A DNA stretch of 64,000 nucleotides from Bryopsis sp. KO-2023 (lineage: Eukaryota; Chlorophyta; Ulvophyceae; Bryopsidales; Bryopsidaceae), in NCBI GenBank assembly GCA_030272585.1, contig BSYQ01000002.1, positions 3,906,001 through 3,970,000 on the forward strand. The letters run 5' to 3'. The notes under the pieces are model-generated. The model made no database searches. It was not told the DNA's origin and saw only the letters and a program-made list of their open reading frames with translations. Of this stretch, positions 29,064 to 41,698 are shown one piece after another. Positions within the stretch are counted from its first letter, which is position 1. The number at the start of each line of letters is the position of its first letter. Made by a program: the position numbers and the translations under genes.

Positions 29064-32000
29064 ACTCAAGAGCGAGCCGACCATGTCCTGAAAAAATTAT
29101 CAGCACACAAAGTTCCAACGAAGTTCGATCCACATTGTGAAGAAGATTGAATTCATAGGAATACTAAGGGGAGTAGTCCTTTGATGTTACGAAAGAGAGG
29201 TTTAGCTAGGAAGCAAAGTACATCAACAAGTGTTGACACTGTTCAATTGCCAACGAAGATTGAGTCGATCTTTGCAAGAACAAATCAAGAGGAGAATCGT
29301 TTGGCAAATAATTAAAGAGGGCTCTACAACGTGTATTCAGAACTGCATATTCCCAGCAATTTTTTATGAAAGATCAAGCATCCTATTGTGTGGAGGGGGC
29401 AAATCGGCAGGAAGACAGGAGAGTGTGTGGTTTGTTTTTCTCATATATTGTTTCTTGTCATCTTATACCAAATTCAATCCGAGTTCTTCAAGCATTTCAT
29501 TCGGTCTTAACGAAAGCAAGCAAAAATGTGCTTGTACAATATCCCCCTTCCGCCTTGTGTGTGCGATATGTTGACACCGTTCAGGCAATGTGTTATCACT
29601 ACTTTTGCGGTGTCTTCTTGTGCGATGTGTTCGTTAACGGTAGTGACGACTGTCACGGCGATCTTTTGAGAAGCGATCAAAACTGTCCGAGGAAAATCGA
29701 GGAGTCGAACCCAGATGTATAATGCAATAAGGAGCATGAAAACAAGTGAAACGAAGGCTGACAAGGATGCATATGAAAATCACAAACAAATTTTTTTTCG
29801 CGAAGTGAAGCAACTTGCTTGAAGGAAGGCAACGAGAGTACTAGGTAGGCGGGAACAAAAAAAATCGATTCAACATATGTTGACAATGTGGCGACAATAC
29901 AAAAATATCTTGCCAATATGTCCTTTTTTTAGCTCAAGGGTGTAAGGACGACTCTAGCGGATACAACGTGCCTTCGTGCCAAACCTACTCAATACACTCG
30001 TTTTTTTAATCTGTTCCTGGATTGCAAATTTCGGAGCGTCGAAAATATAAAAGTTGGGGCGCAACAAACTGCTACTGACTTGGCTGAATCGTAAGTTGAT
30101 GGGTACGAGACAAAACGACAAGTGTTATATATGAAAGATGTTTGTTACAATCGAATATTTTTACAGCTATTCCTTGCCCTGTGCCTCCAATCAAGAATTC
30201 AGCTACGAGTGATCGAATTGATGGACATCTCTATAAGAATACGTTTTTCTTGCGTCCTTTCTCCTTCAAGAGAATCCCCACTCCCTTCGACGCAAGAAAT
30301 AAGTTACATAATATTCACTCTTGTTTCGTCCTTGTGGACATTCATGGCAACGGAATTTTCTCCAAGAAGAAGTTTTCATATGTTTTTGGTGAGAATTGAA
30401 TTAAGATAGACGGTAATCACCGCAAACGCCGGGCACGTGATCTTTAATTGGGGATAGAAAATGCGGGGTCCTTCCAAACGTCCCAGCCCTTCGGAGGGGC
30501 ATCCTTGTGGTGTTGTGGTTCAAACCCACCCCGGCATAATTCACAAATTGATGTTCGTTCTTTTTCCTTAGAAGGATTGTGAAAAGCTCTTGGTTGTAAT
30601 CGTTCTTAGATAACGAGGGGTTCAAGAGAGATGCAATCATAACCGAGTACAAAAATACGACAAAAAAAATAAAGTGACTTAGTAAATGAACCTCATTAGC
30701 CAATATAACTTGAAATCAATAATAAAAAAGAGTCAACCGTTGCGGCCGTTCCCGTTGTATAATCGTTGTGGCATGGGAACGGGCTGGAACGGCCCGTTCC
30801 AACCTGATGTCGGACACGTTTCAACTTGTTTTCGGTTTACTACGGTTTACTACAGTATTACAAAGTCGTATTCCCCACAGCCTTTGATCATTGTTGTATA
30901 CTCCTTTTTGTTCCACCCAGAAAACCTATGTGGCGTTCATAGGGGACTCTTGGTGTTCCGTCTTGGATTCAAGGTCATTGGCAACTTAATTCGCGAAAGA
31001 TAGATGAACCATGTTTTCGCACGCACATTACAAGATTCGATTCTTGTATTCATCCGGGACTGCACCCCCAATCTTTCTCGACAGACAGCTTGTTTGGCAA
31101 TAGAGGGATGGTTGAAGACTCACAAGGAGGCCATGTTTACCGAAGGGGAAGGGAATTCAGTTTTTACATCATTGAAGCACATTCGTTCGAAGAGAAATGG
31201 GATGTAAATTTATAGAGGATTATTAATGAGAGTAAACCGTATCATGTGGAAGAAGCGGCATTAAAAGCATTGGCTGCGTTCTTGAATGTATCTTTTAAAT
31301 GAGAAACCTAGACCATTTGTCATCTCAACCACACTGATCTTTATCATGCACCCCGGATCTTATTATATGTTATACGATGTTACAACGGGAATGCACTTGC
31401 AGGCATAGAAACACATTATGGAACGACAAATTTGCTTGGTGACTAATTCACAAGTGCTTTTTTGGGCTCTCTTGAAGTTGAAAGTGTACGAACTTTCGTA
31501 TCACCCACTTCTGGCGGCGATTGAGATTATATTGGAGATAGATGACGACTCTAGGAGTAGTCCCTCTACGCTAGCACGCCTCATAGAATGTTATGTATTA
31601 TTCCTTCTATCATCGGTTTTGACGCATATTTCCGAAGTATACCCATTTTATTGTGTTGCGTTGTAGCATGTGCTTGATACTCTTGTGCAAGCATGCAACT
31701 CAAACCGATGATAAAAAACAAGAATAAGCAATAACTTTTTCGAAACTCTTGAGGTATTTGCTTGTGCAAGTTTAAATATTAAAAACGAAAAGAATCGAAA
31801 GATGGGAGTCCTTAAAATGCCTTAGTAATACTTTTTTTTGGTGGCCAACGCTTGTGTTGCGTGAACGATTGAATACATGATGTACACCTAACATAATTTT
31901 GGTCCTTGTAAGATTGTCGTTGTTCATTAGAAAGAAGCCTGTCTCCCAAATGAGAACATCTAATCATCCACGTGCCAAAACTTAGGACTTTATCCGTTTA

Positions 32001-32689
32001 ATTCAAGTTGACCATGCAACTGATGTATGTATGTGTCCTTCTGTCTAATGAAAATAAACAACAAATTCAGTAGGCAAAAACCCAAATAAAGGATTCGAAG
32101 GTCCGATGCCGATATTTCATGGATAATGTTCAGCGGTAGTAGTGTGCGAGTGTTTCTTTCATACATTCTTGTATGGTTGGTTTTTGTTGGTAGGGAAAGT
32201 GTGCGGGTGAGTTTGTGCGCTAGAGACGATGTAGCAGTCTTAACATCCAGGCAAGGTGTTTCCAAGCAATTTGTTACAGAAGAAAATTATTCTAAAGGTA
32301 ATGTGTTGATCTATATCTTACTCGTTGGCATGCGGATCCGCTGGAGAAGTCCACCATTAACCGTCAAAATTTGATGAATTGTCATCGAAATGTGCAGCGA
32401 TTGTGGTTGGCATGTTGGCACCGCGGTTCGAGACACTAACCGATGAACACGATCTTTTAAAATGCCCAACTGGAGAAGTCTTCCCCACATTCGTGGCAGA
32501 TTGGGCATTGTGGCCTTAAAGCGCATGGTGAGCCTTGCACGATTGGGAAGAAACACCGTGCGACGTCTTTTGTTCCGGGGTGGAGAACCAAGGAGGTGAT
32601 GAGCAAAAATTAGTCGCTACAACGTGTATTTTTGCAAACTGGACGCTTGTCGCAAAACATAGTTGTCCGAGCTATTGTGGGCTAGCAAC
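29064..32689. other. No supported gene; degenerate AT-rich sequence
   Basis: Short frames only, the longest about 118 codons (29366-29722) with no recognisable domain. A 9-bp inverted repeat GGAACGGGC/GCCCGTTCC lies at 30776-30800, and a B-box-like GGTTCAAACC at 30518-30527 is not accompanied by an A-box. Confidence 0.4.
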
Positions 32690-33024
32690 CAGACCTGGGC
32701 GCCGAGCCGTTGGACAGGACCGGCACCCACTTTTTGGACAAGAAATGACCTTTCTTGGACCGGTTCGGACCTGTCTAGACCGGCCTACCTTTTTTCTTCT
32801 GTTCGAATGTGACCTATCCAGACCGGTCGGACCTGTCCAGACCGGGTCAAACACCGATTCTGGACATGAATTGGCACCTGTCCGGACAGGTATCAGCCTT
32901 TCTTAGACAGGTCTGCTGCCTGTTTGGACAGGTGTTGACCTGTCCGATCCTTGAAGGACCGGCGTTTTTCCGCTGGACCGGACAGGACCGGTTTTTCGTG
33001 TCGGTCCTGTCGGGCCCAGGTCTG
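32690..33024 (+). mobile_element. hAT-type MITE, complete (335 bp)
   Basis: Perfect 11-bp terminal inverted repeats CAGACCTGGGC/GCCCAGGTCTG are flanked by an 8-bp target duplication CTAGCAAC (32682-32689 and 33025-33032). Both traits are those of the hAT superfamily. There is no coding capacity, so a transposase must act in trans. The interior is almost wholly built from short alternating units such as GGACCTGTCC, AGACCGG and GGACAGGACCGG. Confidence 0.88.
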
Positions 33025-34084
33025 CTAGCAACTATTCAACTATTTGACGATGGCACGAAATCCGGCTTTAGCGTTTCAAAAACCTCTCTCCCTTCAAGTA
33101 GAAGGCTTGCGTTAGTGAGCTAGAGGGAAAAACGAACAAGCTCGATGTGGCTAACGTTAATGGTGTCAATGCAGCTCTAAGAGCCCTCAACAGTTCAAGG
33201 GTTTTTCTGCGCCTCATTAAACTACACATTACAGAAAGAGTCAGTGACATTGACGCCACGCCTTCAATCTCTCGACTCTTCTCAATATGTCCCAAATTTT
33301 GTTTGAATGTTCACCAGAACTTTAAATTCTTTCTTCTGTTACTTGCTAGAAAAAAAAAAAAAAAAAAGCACTAGCAGATCCTACTTCGAGGCAAGTAATA
33401 TGAATTATACTTCTTTCTCCGGGACTTCAACCAAGAAACAATACTACAATAGGGTCGGCACTTTTCTTTCTACCATACGTGGATTATCTTCCAAAAAAGA
33501 AACAAAAAGGAAATCTGCTTTCTTGAGACCATACAAGACTTCTTCAAATCGCGAAAAAAACTGACAAAAAGGATGTACGTCTTTCTTTGGTGCGCTCCCA
33601 ACGAATCTATGATCCGATGGAGATAGATAGCGCTCCAGCAAGAATGGTGATAATATTGGGGTTGAAGAAGAAGCAACAGTTGTGGCCGTGAACTCTTATG
33701 CACAGTTAAGCTTTAACCGTTGGATCTTACGGAAAATTTCCTTTCAATTAAAGAAAGTAGAGTCTTAAAGTGAACGGGTATGCGCACCAAGTTCTTTTAG
33801 AATGTTGAAAAAAAAGTAGATTCCCGGTCTATAATGGTATTTAATGGGACCTCAAAAGGCAAAAATATTTTTTCCAAATATGAGAAGAGACAACACTTCC
33901 GACACGAAACGCACTTGGCTCGACAAGCCTAGCTTGTACCCCTTATAAAATCCAACGCTCTTTCCATTATAGTTGTTCACACAGATCTTGAGGTGCAAGC
34001 ATGGTCCTATTGCTTTAGCTCGGTGGTATTGACGGTAGGCATATCATGAGCCATTGTCTAGAGCAATTGGAACGAATCAACGAC
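33025..34084. other. No supported gene
   Basis: It contains an A-run at about 33350-33366 and unremarkable frames. The GCTAGCAAC segment at the left end is target duplication from the MITE. Confidence 0.4.
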
Positions 34085-34362
34085 CAGTTATGGGCCTGTT
34101 TTGCGGAATTGCACAGGCCAGAACAGGACAGATGTTCTGTTATGTGCCCAGGTCGGACCTGTGCTGCACAGGTGCACAGACTGCACAGCACAGCACAGAA
34201 CTGCACAGACTCTGCACAGAAACTGCACAGGAACTGCACAGAAACTGTACAGAATCTGCACAGACTGTGCACAGACCTCCACAGACTTTGCACAGACCCT
34301 GTCTGTGCTGTGCTGTACAGGTCTGTGCGCCTGTGCAGCACAGGGGTCTCAGCCCATGATTG
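34085..34362 (+). mobile_element. hAT-type MITE with CTGCACAG repeats (278 bp)
   Basis: Termini CAGTTATGGGC and GCCCATGATTG agree at 9 of 11 positions when inverted. The 8-bp target duplication TCAACGAC (34077-34084 and 34363-34370) is perfect. The interior is a run of degenerate CTGCACAGA/ACTGCACAG units, with a CCTGTGCTGCACAGG palindrome on the left and CCTGTGCAGCACAGG on the right. Frames through it are artefacts of the repeat. Its TIR shares CAG...TGGGC with 32690-33024, which suggests one family. Confidence 0.82.
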
Positions 34363-35084
34363 TCAACGACGATGGTAAGCTCTTCGTTTGTCTCAAGATT
34401 CGATTCCCTCTGAGGAACGATTCGAGGCGACGTTCAAGCCACTCGAGTGGTGCATATTGTGTGAGAAGACATACCTCGTTTTTTTCACCCCCGATTTTAC
34501 GTTGTGCCGGGAGTTCTTCGATTTATTGCAATCGTACTAGAGCTTGCGACGTGCATAGGGAAAGAGATCAAGTAAAAAATTAATAATACCAAATCAGAGA
34601 TAGCCTTTTCGCCGCTTTTTTCGGCGTTCATGGTTGTGGCGTACAACACGATTAGTCTTAAATAAGTAAAGAAAGGTAAAAAGCTAAAGAAAAAGGCAAT
34701 GATGCCACTTAGAACTGTTTTTCATGCTCCTAACCGGAATGTAAAAAGGACGGGAACGAGCACACGCAATATCCCTTGAGCACTCAATTGGGTTGTGGGT
34801 GTTGAATAATGCATTTCAACACTATCAATCTTGATAGATAAAACTTTTGATCGTTGAACAATAAGTGGAAGGTTGAAGGTGGATGTGGCTTCCTTTTTTT
34901 TATAGAATACGTATCAATCTACCCAACGACTATAGACCCGAGTTTCAAGAAAAAGTTCATTAACGCATGCAAATTTTTGGAGTAAAATTAAGGAGCTGTA
35001 TGATAGGGAACAAACCCCCGTACTATCCGATCCATTCAATAAAAATGGACTTCATTATCCCATGATGTCCAGAAACTCGTAGGA
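34363..35084. other. No supported gene
   Basis: AT-rich sequence with only short frames; no repeats seen. Confidence 0.4.
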
Positions 35085-35393
35085 TTGATGGCAATTGTTA
35101 ACAGCCTGAACAAGTCGGGAACATCAGAGGAGGACTCTAGAGCAGAAGCATTGGATCTCTACAAAAGGAGACATCCGAAGAACAGTGGTTTTGCATTTTA
35201 CCATGCTTACGAGATTCTCTGTGCATCTCCTAAGTGGATGGCCTCTATTCGAGGAAAAGATGACCCAGTGAGGAAACGAAAAGTAGTCGGACGGGGAGGA
35301 AGTGACGGTTATGTCATCCATGATGCAGATTGGGAGTTAGATGATTTGTTGGATCAAGGTTTTAACGTTTTTCTATTTTGTGAGTACGACTAG
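35085..35393 (+). pseudogene. Myb/SANT- or NAM-associated-like fragment (102 aa)
   Basis: The core RRHPKNSGFAFYHAYEIL followed by ASPKW resembles the F-x-x-x-H/Y-x-W/Y-x-x-L-x-x-x-PKW signature of transposon-linked Myb/SANT proteins and of the NAM-associated C-terminal domain. The first methionines are at the edge, and downstream sequence to about 35640 has protein-like pieces (RSIAVRLPMHPQKKQ) out of frame, so the gene looks broken. In PIF/Harbinger elements such a protein works with the transposase. Assignment rests on one motif. Confidence 0.35.
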
Positions 35394-37458
35394 CTGGGAC
35401 GATGGAAATATGTCGGCAAGGATTACAATCAATTGAAGCTCGACTCCAAATCGGAAAAGTGATCAGAACCTTCAGAAACTCTACTTAATGGCGGATACTT
35501 TCCCAGGTCAATCGCGGTAAGGCTGCCAATGCATCCGCAGAAAAAGCAAGTTGGCAAGCTACAACCTGAATATATTGGGAGCCAGAGTGGCAAGATTTCG
35601 TGTTGCGGTCGAGTGCCCCCGAGGAAATTCAATCGTTGATTCTCAAGGAAATCACAATAGTAAAATGGTTTTTTTCAAATGATCATGACTGGCTTTACAA
35701 AAAGCAATATCTGGTATCCCGAAAGAGAACCGAGAAAAATGAACGACTGAGCAAGGCCTCTTAAAAGGACCGATCTAAGGACATTTTCTTTTAGAGAGTT
35801 GAAGATGACACGATACAGCCATGTTTTAAATAGTCCACTTATCTGGTTTCTTGATCTATTGGGAATTTTTTGGCAAATAAGGGTTCTTTTCGTTGAAACA
35901 AATGATGATCACAACGCAGATGTTGAGTCTAACGATCAGACCGCACACTTTTTATATTTTTCTCATGGTGTTTTTAGTGGTTCTGATTTTTATTTTTATT
36001 TTCTTACGGCTTATTGTTGTTGTTTAGTTTGTTCTTTATGAAGGGGCCATGTGATACCGAAGTATGGGATAGTCAAATGAGATCAAATAGGGTTCCTTTG
36101 TTTGAACAATAAAGAAAGAAACAAACATGGGTGGGGTTCTAACAATTAGTATGGCACATATCCTCAGGTTTAGGCCTATCATATTGGCGTCACGCCAGTC
36201 TAGGACGGTATGAGGTACCCTAGGTGCTCTTTTCATTAAGAAAATGCCCCAGTATAAGGAGGACCGGGAGGGAGGGGGGACTATTTTGTATTCAAACCAG
36301 ATCGTAGAAAACTCCCCGACGGGGATTTTAATAGATGCTCTCTCCTAGAGAGGCTTCCTTCTTGATATGCTAGACCTCATCTAGAAACGTTAATACTAAG
36401 TATAAGGAAGTTGAAAAATGATGTTAAGGATTGAGGACGACCTCTTATAATAAAAAAAATCATCATCATCACCCCACGCAAACATGAAAAGTCTAACAAC
36501 ATTAGCGCCACACCGAGTTGCATATTTGCGAACTTTCGTGGCGATGCCGTTCAGGACAATCCCTCTCTCATACACGCCTTTTAGCAACTTTAGCTAACCA
36601 CCGTATGTCCGAGAAAATCCGTTAGCAAACATACAACGAGAGAAAGGATAAGAGACGAGAAAAAGCGATATGACGACTAGATAATAAGCGAGGTGGTTGC
36701 AAAACAAGAGAGTCAATAAGTGAGTTGTTCAACAATAGCGAACAGGCATGATCGTGTGGATGCACAAATTTTAAGATTGGGTTGACTAGATAAAGAGGGT
36801 GTGGAAACTTTAGTCTCCACTTTAATAAATCTTTTCGATACCAACAACTAAGAGTGCTTTTTTTTTTCTTGGCAACACATCCACAAATCTCTATTTGCGA
36901 TGGATAACGTCATGGTTAGCTAGTACAAGTACAAACATGTGTGTTGGTCGGCGGTGTTTGGATGCGAGGTTCGCTTGGACAAGTATATATTTGTTTCATG
37001 ACAAACCCATTTTGTTAGATACATCGATAACCTCGATTATACGCATTATTACTGGCCATTAGCTAGCTTGCTCGTCAGACGCCAATTTACTATGGATCTT
37101 TTTCCTCTTTCTTCGCTCCACTTCAGTTTCGTCACGTGAGGCTGCAAACCTAGCTTATCGTACAACCGCTCATTGATCTGACATACACAGCACATCCATT
37201 GATTCATCAAGGGTTTTACTGGAAGAGCTATTGAGAATGGTTAGGGGGTCGTACCTAGAGGTAAAGAAGCAAGATTTGGGCGTCGAGATATTCGAACTCT
37301 TTTGGAGACATTTGTTGTTTTTCTTGGCGAATTTTGTATACGACAATGCCAAATCAAAGACGATTTTCAAGCGCGCTTAACACCATTGGGGCCGGGTCGA
37401 ATTCCAATCTGGTGGATTGCCTCATTGTCATTTGTTGCTTTGAGTAAATCGATACGAT
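35394..37458. other. No supported gene; decayed sequence
   Basis: Protein-like fragments follow the SANT-like frame up to about 35640; beyond that I see nothing. The frames at 35799-36041 and 37170-37370 have no recognisable content. Confidence 0.4.
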
Positions 37459-38043
37459 GTGGAGATGGTTAACAACGAGATCAGTTGTTGCCTTCCGCCG
37501 TTGCTGCCGCTCTCCAACGCGGATTCTAAGTTGTGTATACTGTTGTCAAAATGTATGCAACACACATGTTCCGACAAATGTTTGATTGAAGGGCGGGTGC
37601 GATGCAAATATGGATTTCCGGGCTTGCCGTGTGATGAAACACATGTGTGTCCTATCACCGGTGATTGGATGTATCGAAGAGGGCTAACATTCATTGACGA
37701 AAGAATGATTTCGCATTCTCCGTTAGCGACTTTCATCTGGGATGCCCATCTGAATATGATGCGTTGTACCGGAACATTTATTGCGCTTTACTTGGCCAAG
37801 TATCTTTCGAAAACAGAGGCTTTTGGCTCATTGGATATGGACGAAGAAGACGTCGAAACCGTTGGACTGCCGTCTGACGTCACAATTGAAGACGCACAAT
37901 TCCCAGGCTGTTTTTTCAAGGACCGAGTGATGGGTACTAGCGAGGTTGAGTTACACTGTTTGGGGCGAGAAACCGTGTTGAAAGAAGTGGTGGATTATAT
38001 TCATTATGATCTTGCTGCAACATACAATATTCTGAAATCTTGA
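37459..38043 (+). pseudogene. Helitron-type Rep fragment (194 aa)
   Basis: Features of the Helitron N-terminal/Rep region appear in order: HTCSDKC...CKYGFP, a spaced R/Y segment, WDAHLNMMR, then the two-tyrosine-like YLAKYLSK and finally DRVMGTSEVELHCLG. The Y-x-x-x-Y pattern (YLAKY) corresponds to the rolling-circle catalytic tyrosines. The protein starts inside the domain and ends at a TGA, and no PIF1 helicase follows, so this is a fragment. A second frame at 38054-38437 may continue it. Helitrons transpose by rolling circle, usually between A and T; I could not locate the 5' TC or 3' hairpin-CTRR ends. Confidence 0.65.
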
Positions 38044-38053
38044 AAATATTCTG

Positions 38054-38437
38054 ATGAGTGAGCACCTTGTGATTTATTGTTTTACATTATTGTTTTGCAA
38101 GGTGGCCGTACATATCGGAAAAAGAACGTTCGATGACATCTTCCATGAATTCGAACATGGCAAGAATAACGACCGGCCCCTAAAAGAGGGGCCCCCGGAG
38201 GGAGTTGAGAGGAGGACGTACGGCAAACTGAAAACAATATACGATTTGATCATAAAGGGCAAAGAAAAGGGACTACCGATTGAGAGACTAGAGGAGAAGC
38301 TTCGTGGGTTCCCCAATTTGAACATGATCAACAAGGTTATGACTCGGGTTGGTTCGAGTCGAGAACAATCAAAGAACAATGTCAACAAAAAGTGGATGAT
38401 TTACAAGAGGAAAACAATCAAACTCAACGTAGTTTAA
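38054..38437 (+). pseudogene. Frame following the Helitron Rep fragment (127 aa)
   Basis: It starts 11 bases after the Rep stop and in another phase, and it is rich in Lys, Arg and Glu (GKNNDRPLKEGPPEG, KLKTIYDLIIKGKEKG). It might be a shifted continuation of the same element or a separate ORF. No domain is recognised. Confidence 0.25.
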
Positions 38438-40234
38438 GAGATAGGGTCAGTTGACGTCCGTCCAAGAATTTCGGTGGCACTCAAAGAAGAACGCGATTCA
38501 CAAGCAAAACTTAATGGAGATCAATCGGTACCTCCCCCTGTAGTGAATATCCATACCAACAAAATAAACGAATACCCGTTTGAACAACCCACGGAGCTGT
38601 ATCAATTCTTCAGTTGTTACTAATGCAAATGATTGGAGCATGGTGAAATTGATGCGACGTGACAAACATACACCCATTCTTTTTCGACTGCGCTAGGTGT
38701 CCCCAGAGACCTATAACGGAACAAATCCGAATTTTTTACACATGCGCAAGATGTAAGACATCATTCATCTGCTCCCATGTATGGTTAAGCTCCTACTTGT
38801 ACAAAAACACGAAGGCCCAAAGCCGTGTGCAAACGGATTTTCGTCCATATTCCTAAACTTGGCATCTGGGTCCTTTCACGCATTATCAATCTCATCCATA
38901 TGCCAAAACGTGGCATGTCCATCATGTTACACTCGGGCTTCCAGAACATTCCAACCGCGTATTACAGCGACTGTTTGGTTGAAGATGCGCTCCCAGTGGA
39001 CCTCAAATGATGAACAGGGGCCTTTTTTTATCCCTTATGTAAATCGTAAACAAGGTTACATTTGGTCCAAAAATCGGTCGAGGATGCATCCCAATGTGGT
39101 TATCTACAATAAATTGATCGTGTCAACTTTGACGTGATTGGGCCACCTTGCTTGTTTCAACGTCGTATTTATAAGGTCTTAGTTATGATCACCCAAAGTG
39201 TAAACGTAGGAAAAGGTTTTGCCAACAGAAGTACAAGTACGATGGAGGCATGCAAAACTTATCTCGTGCTAATGAGAATGAAGTTGAGTGGACAAAAGTT
39301 GGTGGGGAAACCCCACGATTTTCCCGACGTAACGTTCTTTGGGATGATATATACACTATGAGACGCGGCAGACATATGCTTAGTAGCTAAAATCCCAAAC
39401 AACGAACATATGGTATGATATGGTATGGAACTATACGCTAAGAAGGTTGAGAATGCTCTCAAATATATTACAAGAGATTTTTAGGGGTGCAAGAGTTTGT
39501 GGACATATCTAAGGTGCACATATGAAGAACTTAGGAGGTTCCAAACTCTTTCCTCAAAGAAATTGAACGGTAGAAAAACGACAACCCGAAAGAGGGAGGA
39601 GAAGCTTATCCTTCGAGACATAACCTTCGCATCGATTGAAAGAAAACATACAACGAAGAAAGAAACAGAGGATGGAGTGGTAGTGTTCTCTTTCAATCTA
39701 GAAATTTGACTGTGAGGCAACTTTAGTAGGAGCAAGAAGTGTGCAGAGGCGGTTTTGTAGGTTGAGTACACGGGGTTTGGGCTTGACGACTTATGAGTCT
39801 CTTGAAAAGATTCCTCTCTTAGCGTTTAGACCATGACCTAAAGAGTTGTAAAAAAAAAGAGTTGGGCAAAAACTTGAAACTCTCATGGACATCTGCCCGA
39901 TTTGATATAGCTAGGGAAAGAAACGATTATCGAAGGGCTGTTTAGGGCGATCTGCTTTCTTAATTTATAGAAACCCATACTCCAAAACTTTCTTAGGTCC
40001 TCTCATCGATTGTAAGAGAAAAAAAAAAAAGCCAAAGCTCATCACATCACCATGGTAGAGAATCTCGCAATGTAAATGTTGCTGCAAGGCGCTAGCCTTC
40101 CACTTTGGGCAATTCCCACACAAATGAACAGCTCGTTGAAAGGGAGAATTTGAGTGACCACAATAAGTTTAGCCATATAATACACAAATTCAAGTCTCTT
40201 ATGAAGATAATGTTTGTGGGCGCGGCTGTAATGT
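38438..40234. other. No supported gene
   Basis: Frames up to 118 codons occur, none recognisable. CCARC/C-x-x-C pairs at 38690-38775 (ARCPQ, CARCKTSF) recall a zinc-binding remnant but the frame is short. Confidence 0.35.
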
Positions 40235-40990
40235 TTGTGGGCGGTGTTGCGCTCAGGATTACCGCAGCATCTATTTCAAGCCAAAACGCGGTACCTCCAC
40301 GACCCCGTAAAGTTTTTGATAGATAAGTGCTTCCCCACCACCTTTGCCCATGTCGCATCACTTCTCCTTGAAAGAAACGGTGGCGGTTTTGCGGTGCTGG
40401 AGCCAGCGAGCGAGGTGCGGTGTTGTTGTGTCTGTGTGCGGGGTTTACAAAGAATGTCATTATTTTTTCAAGTGTTGCTTTATCGCTTGTTGTGCGGGGT
40501 GGAACAATCTCTGTGCGGGGCTGACCGGGTTATATCTGGGATAGGAGGGGTGTCGTCTTATGTTCGGCAGGCAGTTTTGCAAGTGGCGGAGCTCGCAACC
40601 CAGGCAATGACGACCCCCGAACCCCTTCCCTCGGTGTCAAGGAGCAAAAAGCCCGTAATCAAGCAGACAATCGGGTACGAAGACGTGCTCTTTGTGACGT
40701 ACACAAAGACCAAGACCGGGCAGCTGAAGAGGAGGTACCCCGGAAGAGCTAAGATTCTCGTGGTTGAACAAGGTAAGAAAATGTGTTTGTTATGTGCTAG
40801 GTGGTGTGTGTTGTGTGCGGGGATTGTTGTGCCAGGTTACTAACTTTTACAAGTTGTTTTTCCTCCCTTAAGGTCATCGCCGATTTCTGGCCTCACGAGA
40901 TCGAAGGCGAACACAGGATGCTGGCTCTTCGAAGGAAGTGGAAGTGTTGCAATCGTTGATGATAAGATTTAAGGATAAAAGTTTCGTTTA
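40235..40990 (+). CDS. Candidate spliced gene, not recognised
   Basis: A first coding piece ends near 40417 (GGFAVLEPASEVR) before GTGTTG. A candidate intron with GTG-rich sequence ends at GGCAGGCAG (40576). The next piece (about 40577-40772) encodes KKPVIKQTIGYEDVLFVTYT and a basic segment RRYPGRAKIL and ends at the strong donor G|GTAAGA (40773). An intron of about 100 bases then reaches CCTTAAG (40872), and a last piece ends near 40990. Codon use and the donor suggest a real gene, but each splice call rests on sequence motifs only. No domain is recognised. Confidence 0.35.
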
Positions 40991-41037
40991 AAAGCTGCTA
41001 TTGAGAATACTTCACGTGCCATACTCACTACACCGGG

Positions 41038-41217
41038 ATGAAGCTAGCGGAGCGAGCGATGGAATGGTATAACCAGGGGGTGGTGTCTAGCGTGGAGGTG
41101 ATCCTGACGAACAAGTCCCCTGCCCAAGGAGAAGTGGACAAAGTTCCAGGCCCGACCTTGGACCAGGCAAAGTTCCAGACGTGCCCCGTGTGCGCCAAGA
41201 AACCGACTCGCGCTTGA
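41038..41217 (+). CDS. Short ORF, 59 aa, C-P-V-C motif
   Basis: The peptide begins MKLAERAMEWYNQG, has a polar middle and ends TCPVCAKKPTRA. One CxxC pair near the C-terminus could be half of a zinc-binding site. It lies about 50 bases after the candidate spliced gene, so it might be a later exon or a separate small protein. Confidence 0.28.
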   Translation: MKLAERAMEWYNQGVVSSVEVILTNKSPAQGEVDKVPGPTLDQAKFQTCPVCAKKPTRA

Positions 41218-41698
41218 TGGGGAAAGCTCAAGACGTATCTTTAGGAACGGGAAGGAGCTTACAAGAGAGCGGTCGGGTTGGACCCGAGCAAAAGGGCGAA
41301 GCCAACGGCGGAGTCGGGCACCAAGAGATCTACAGAAACGCGCATGCACGTCTCGTTAAAGATTCCAATAGTGATGTAAGATTCGATGTTGATAATGATG
41401 CGGATGCATTATAACCTTTATGTTACACTTTGTCACGATGCAATAATGACCGTGGTCCAACATGAATTTTCCAGCATAATAGTATCAGAGTTATCGCTAT
41501 CGATAAAGCTGCTTTGATTGCAAATCGGTGAGGTGGAAGTCTTGTTGAGAACAGGGGTGGGCACAGTAACAAAGTTTTGGTGGGCATGAAGGCGACCATG
41601 ACCTTGGTATTGAGTGGAGTCGAAAACTACTCTAATATCGTCTGAAAGTTGTTTAGATATAAACTACGACAAAAAGATTATACGCCTGTGGAGCTTAC

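Noticed and set aside
30471-30540. Possible tRNA around GTGGTTCAAACCCAC
   Set aside because: The T-arm and a rough acceptor pair exist, but the region between has no D-arm or anticodon stem.
30776-30800. 9-bp inverted repeat as a MITE terminus
   Set aside because: The arms face each other across a 7-base loop with no target duplication; only a small hairpin.
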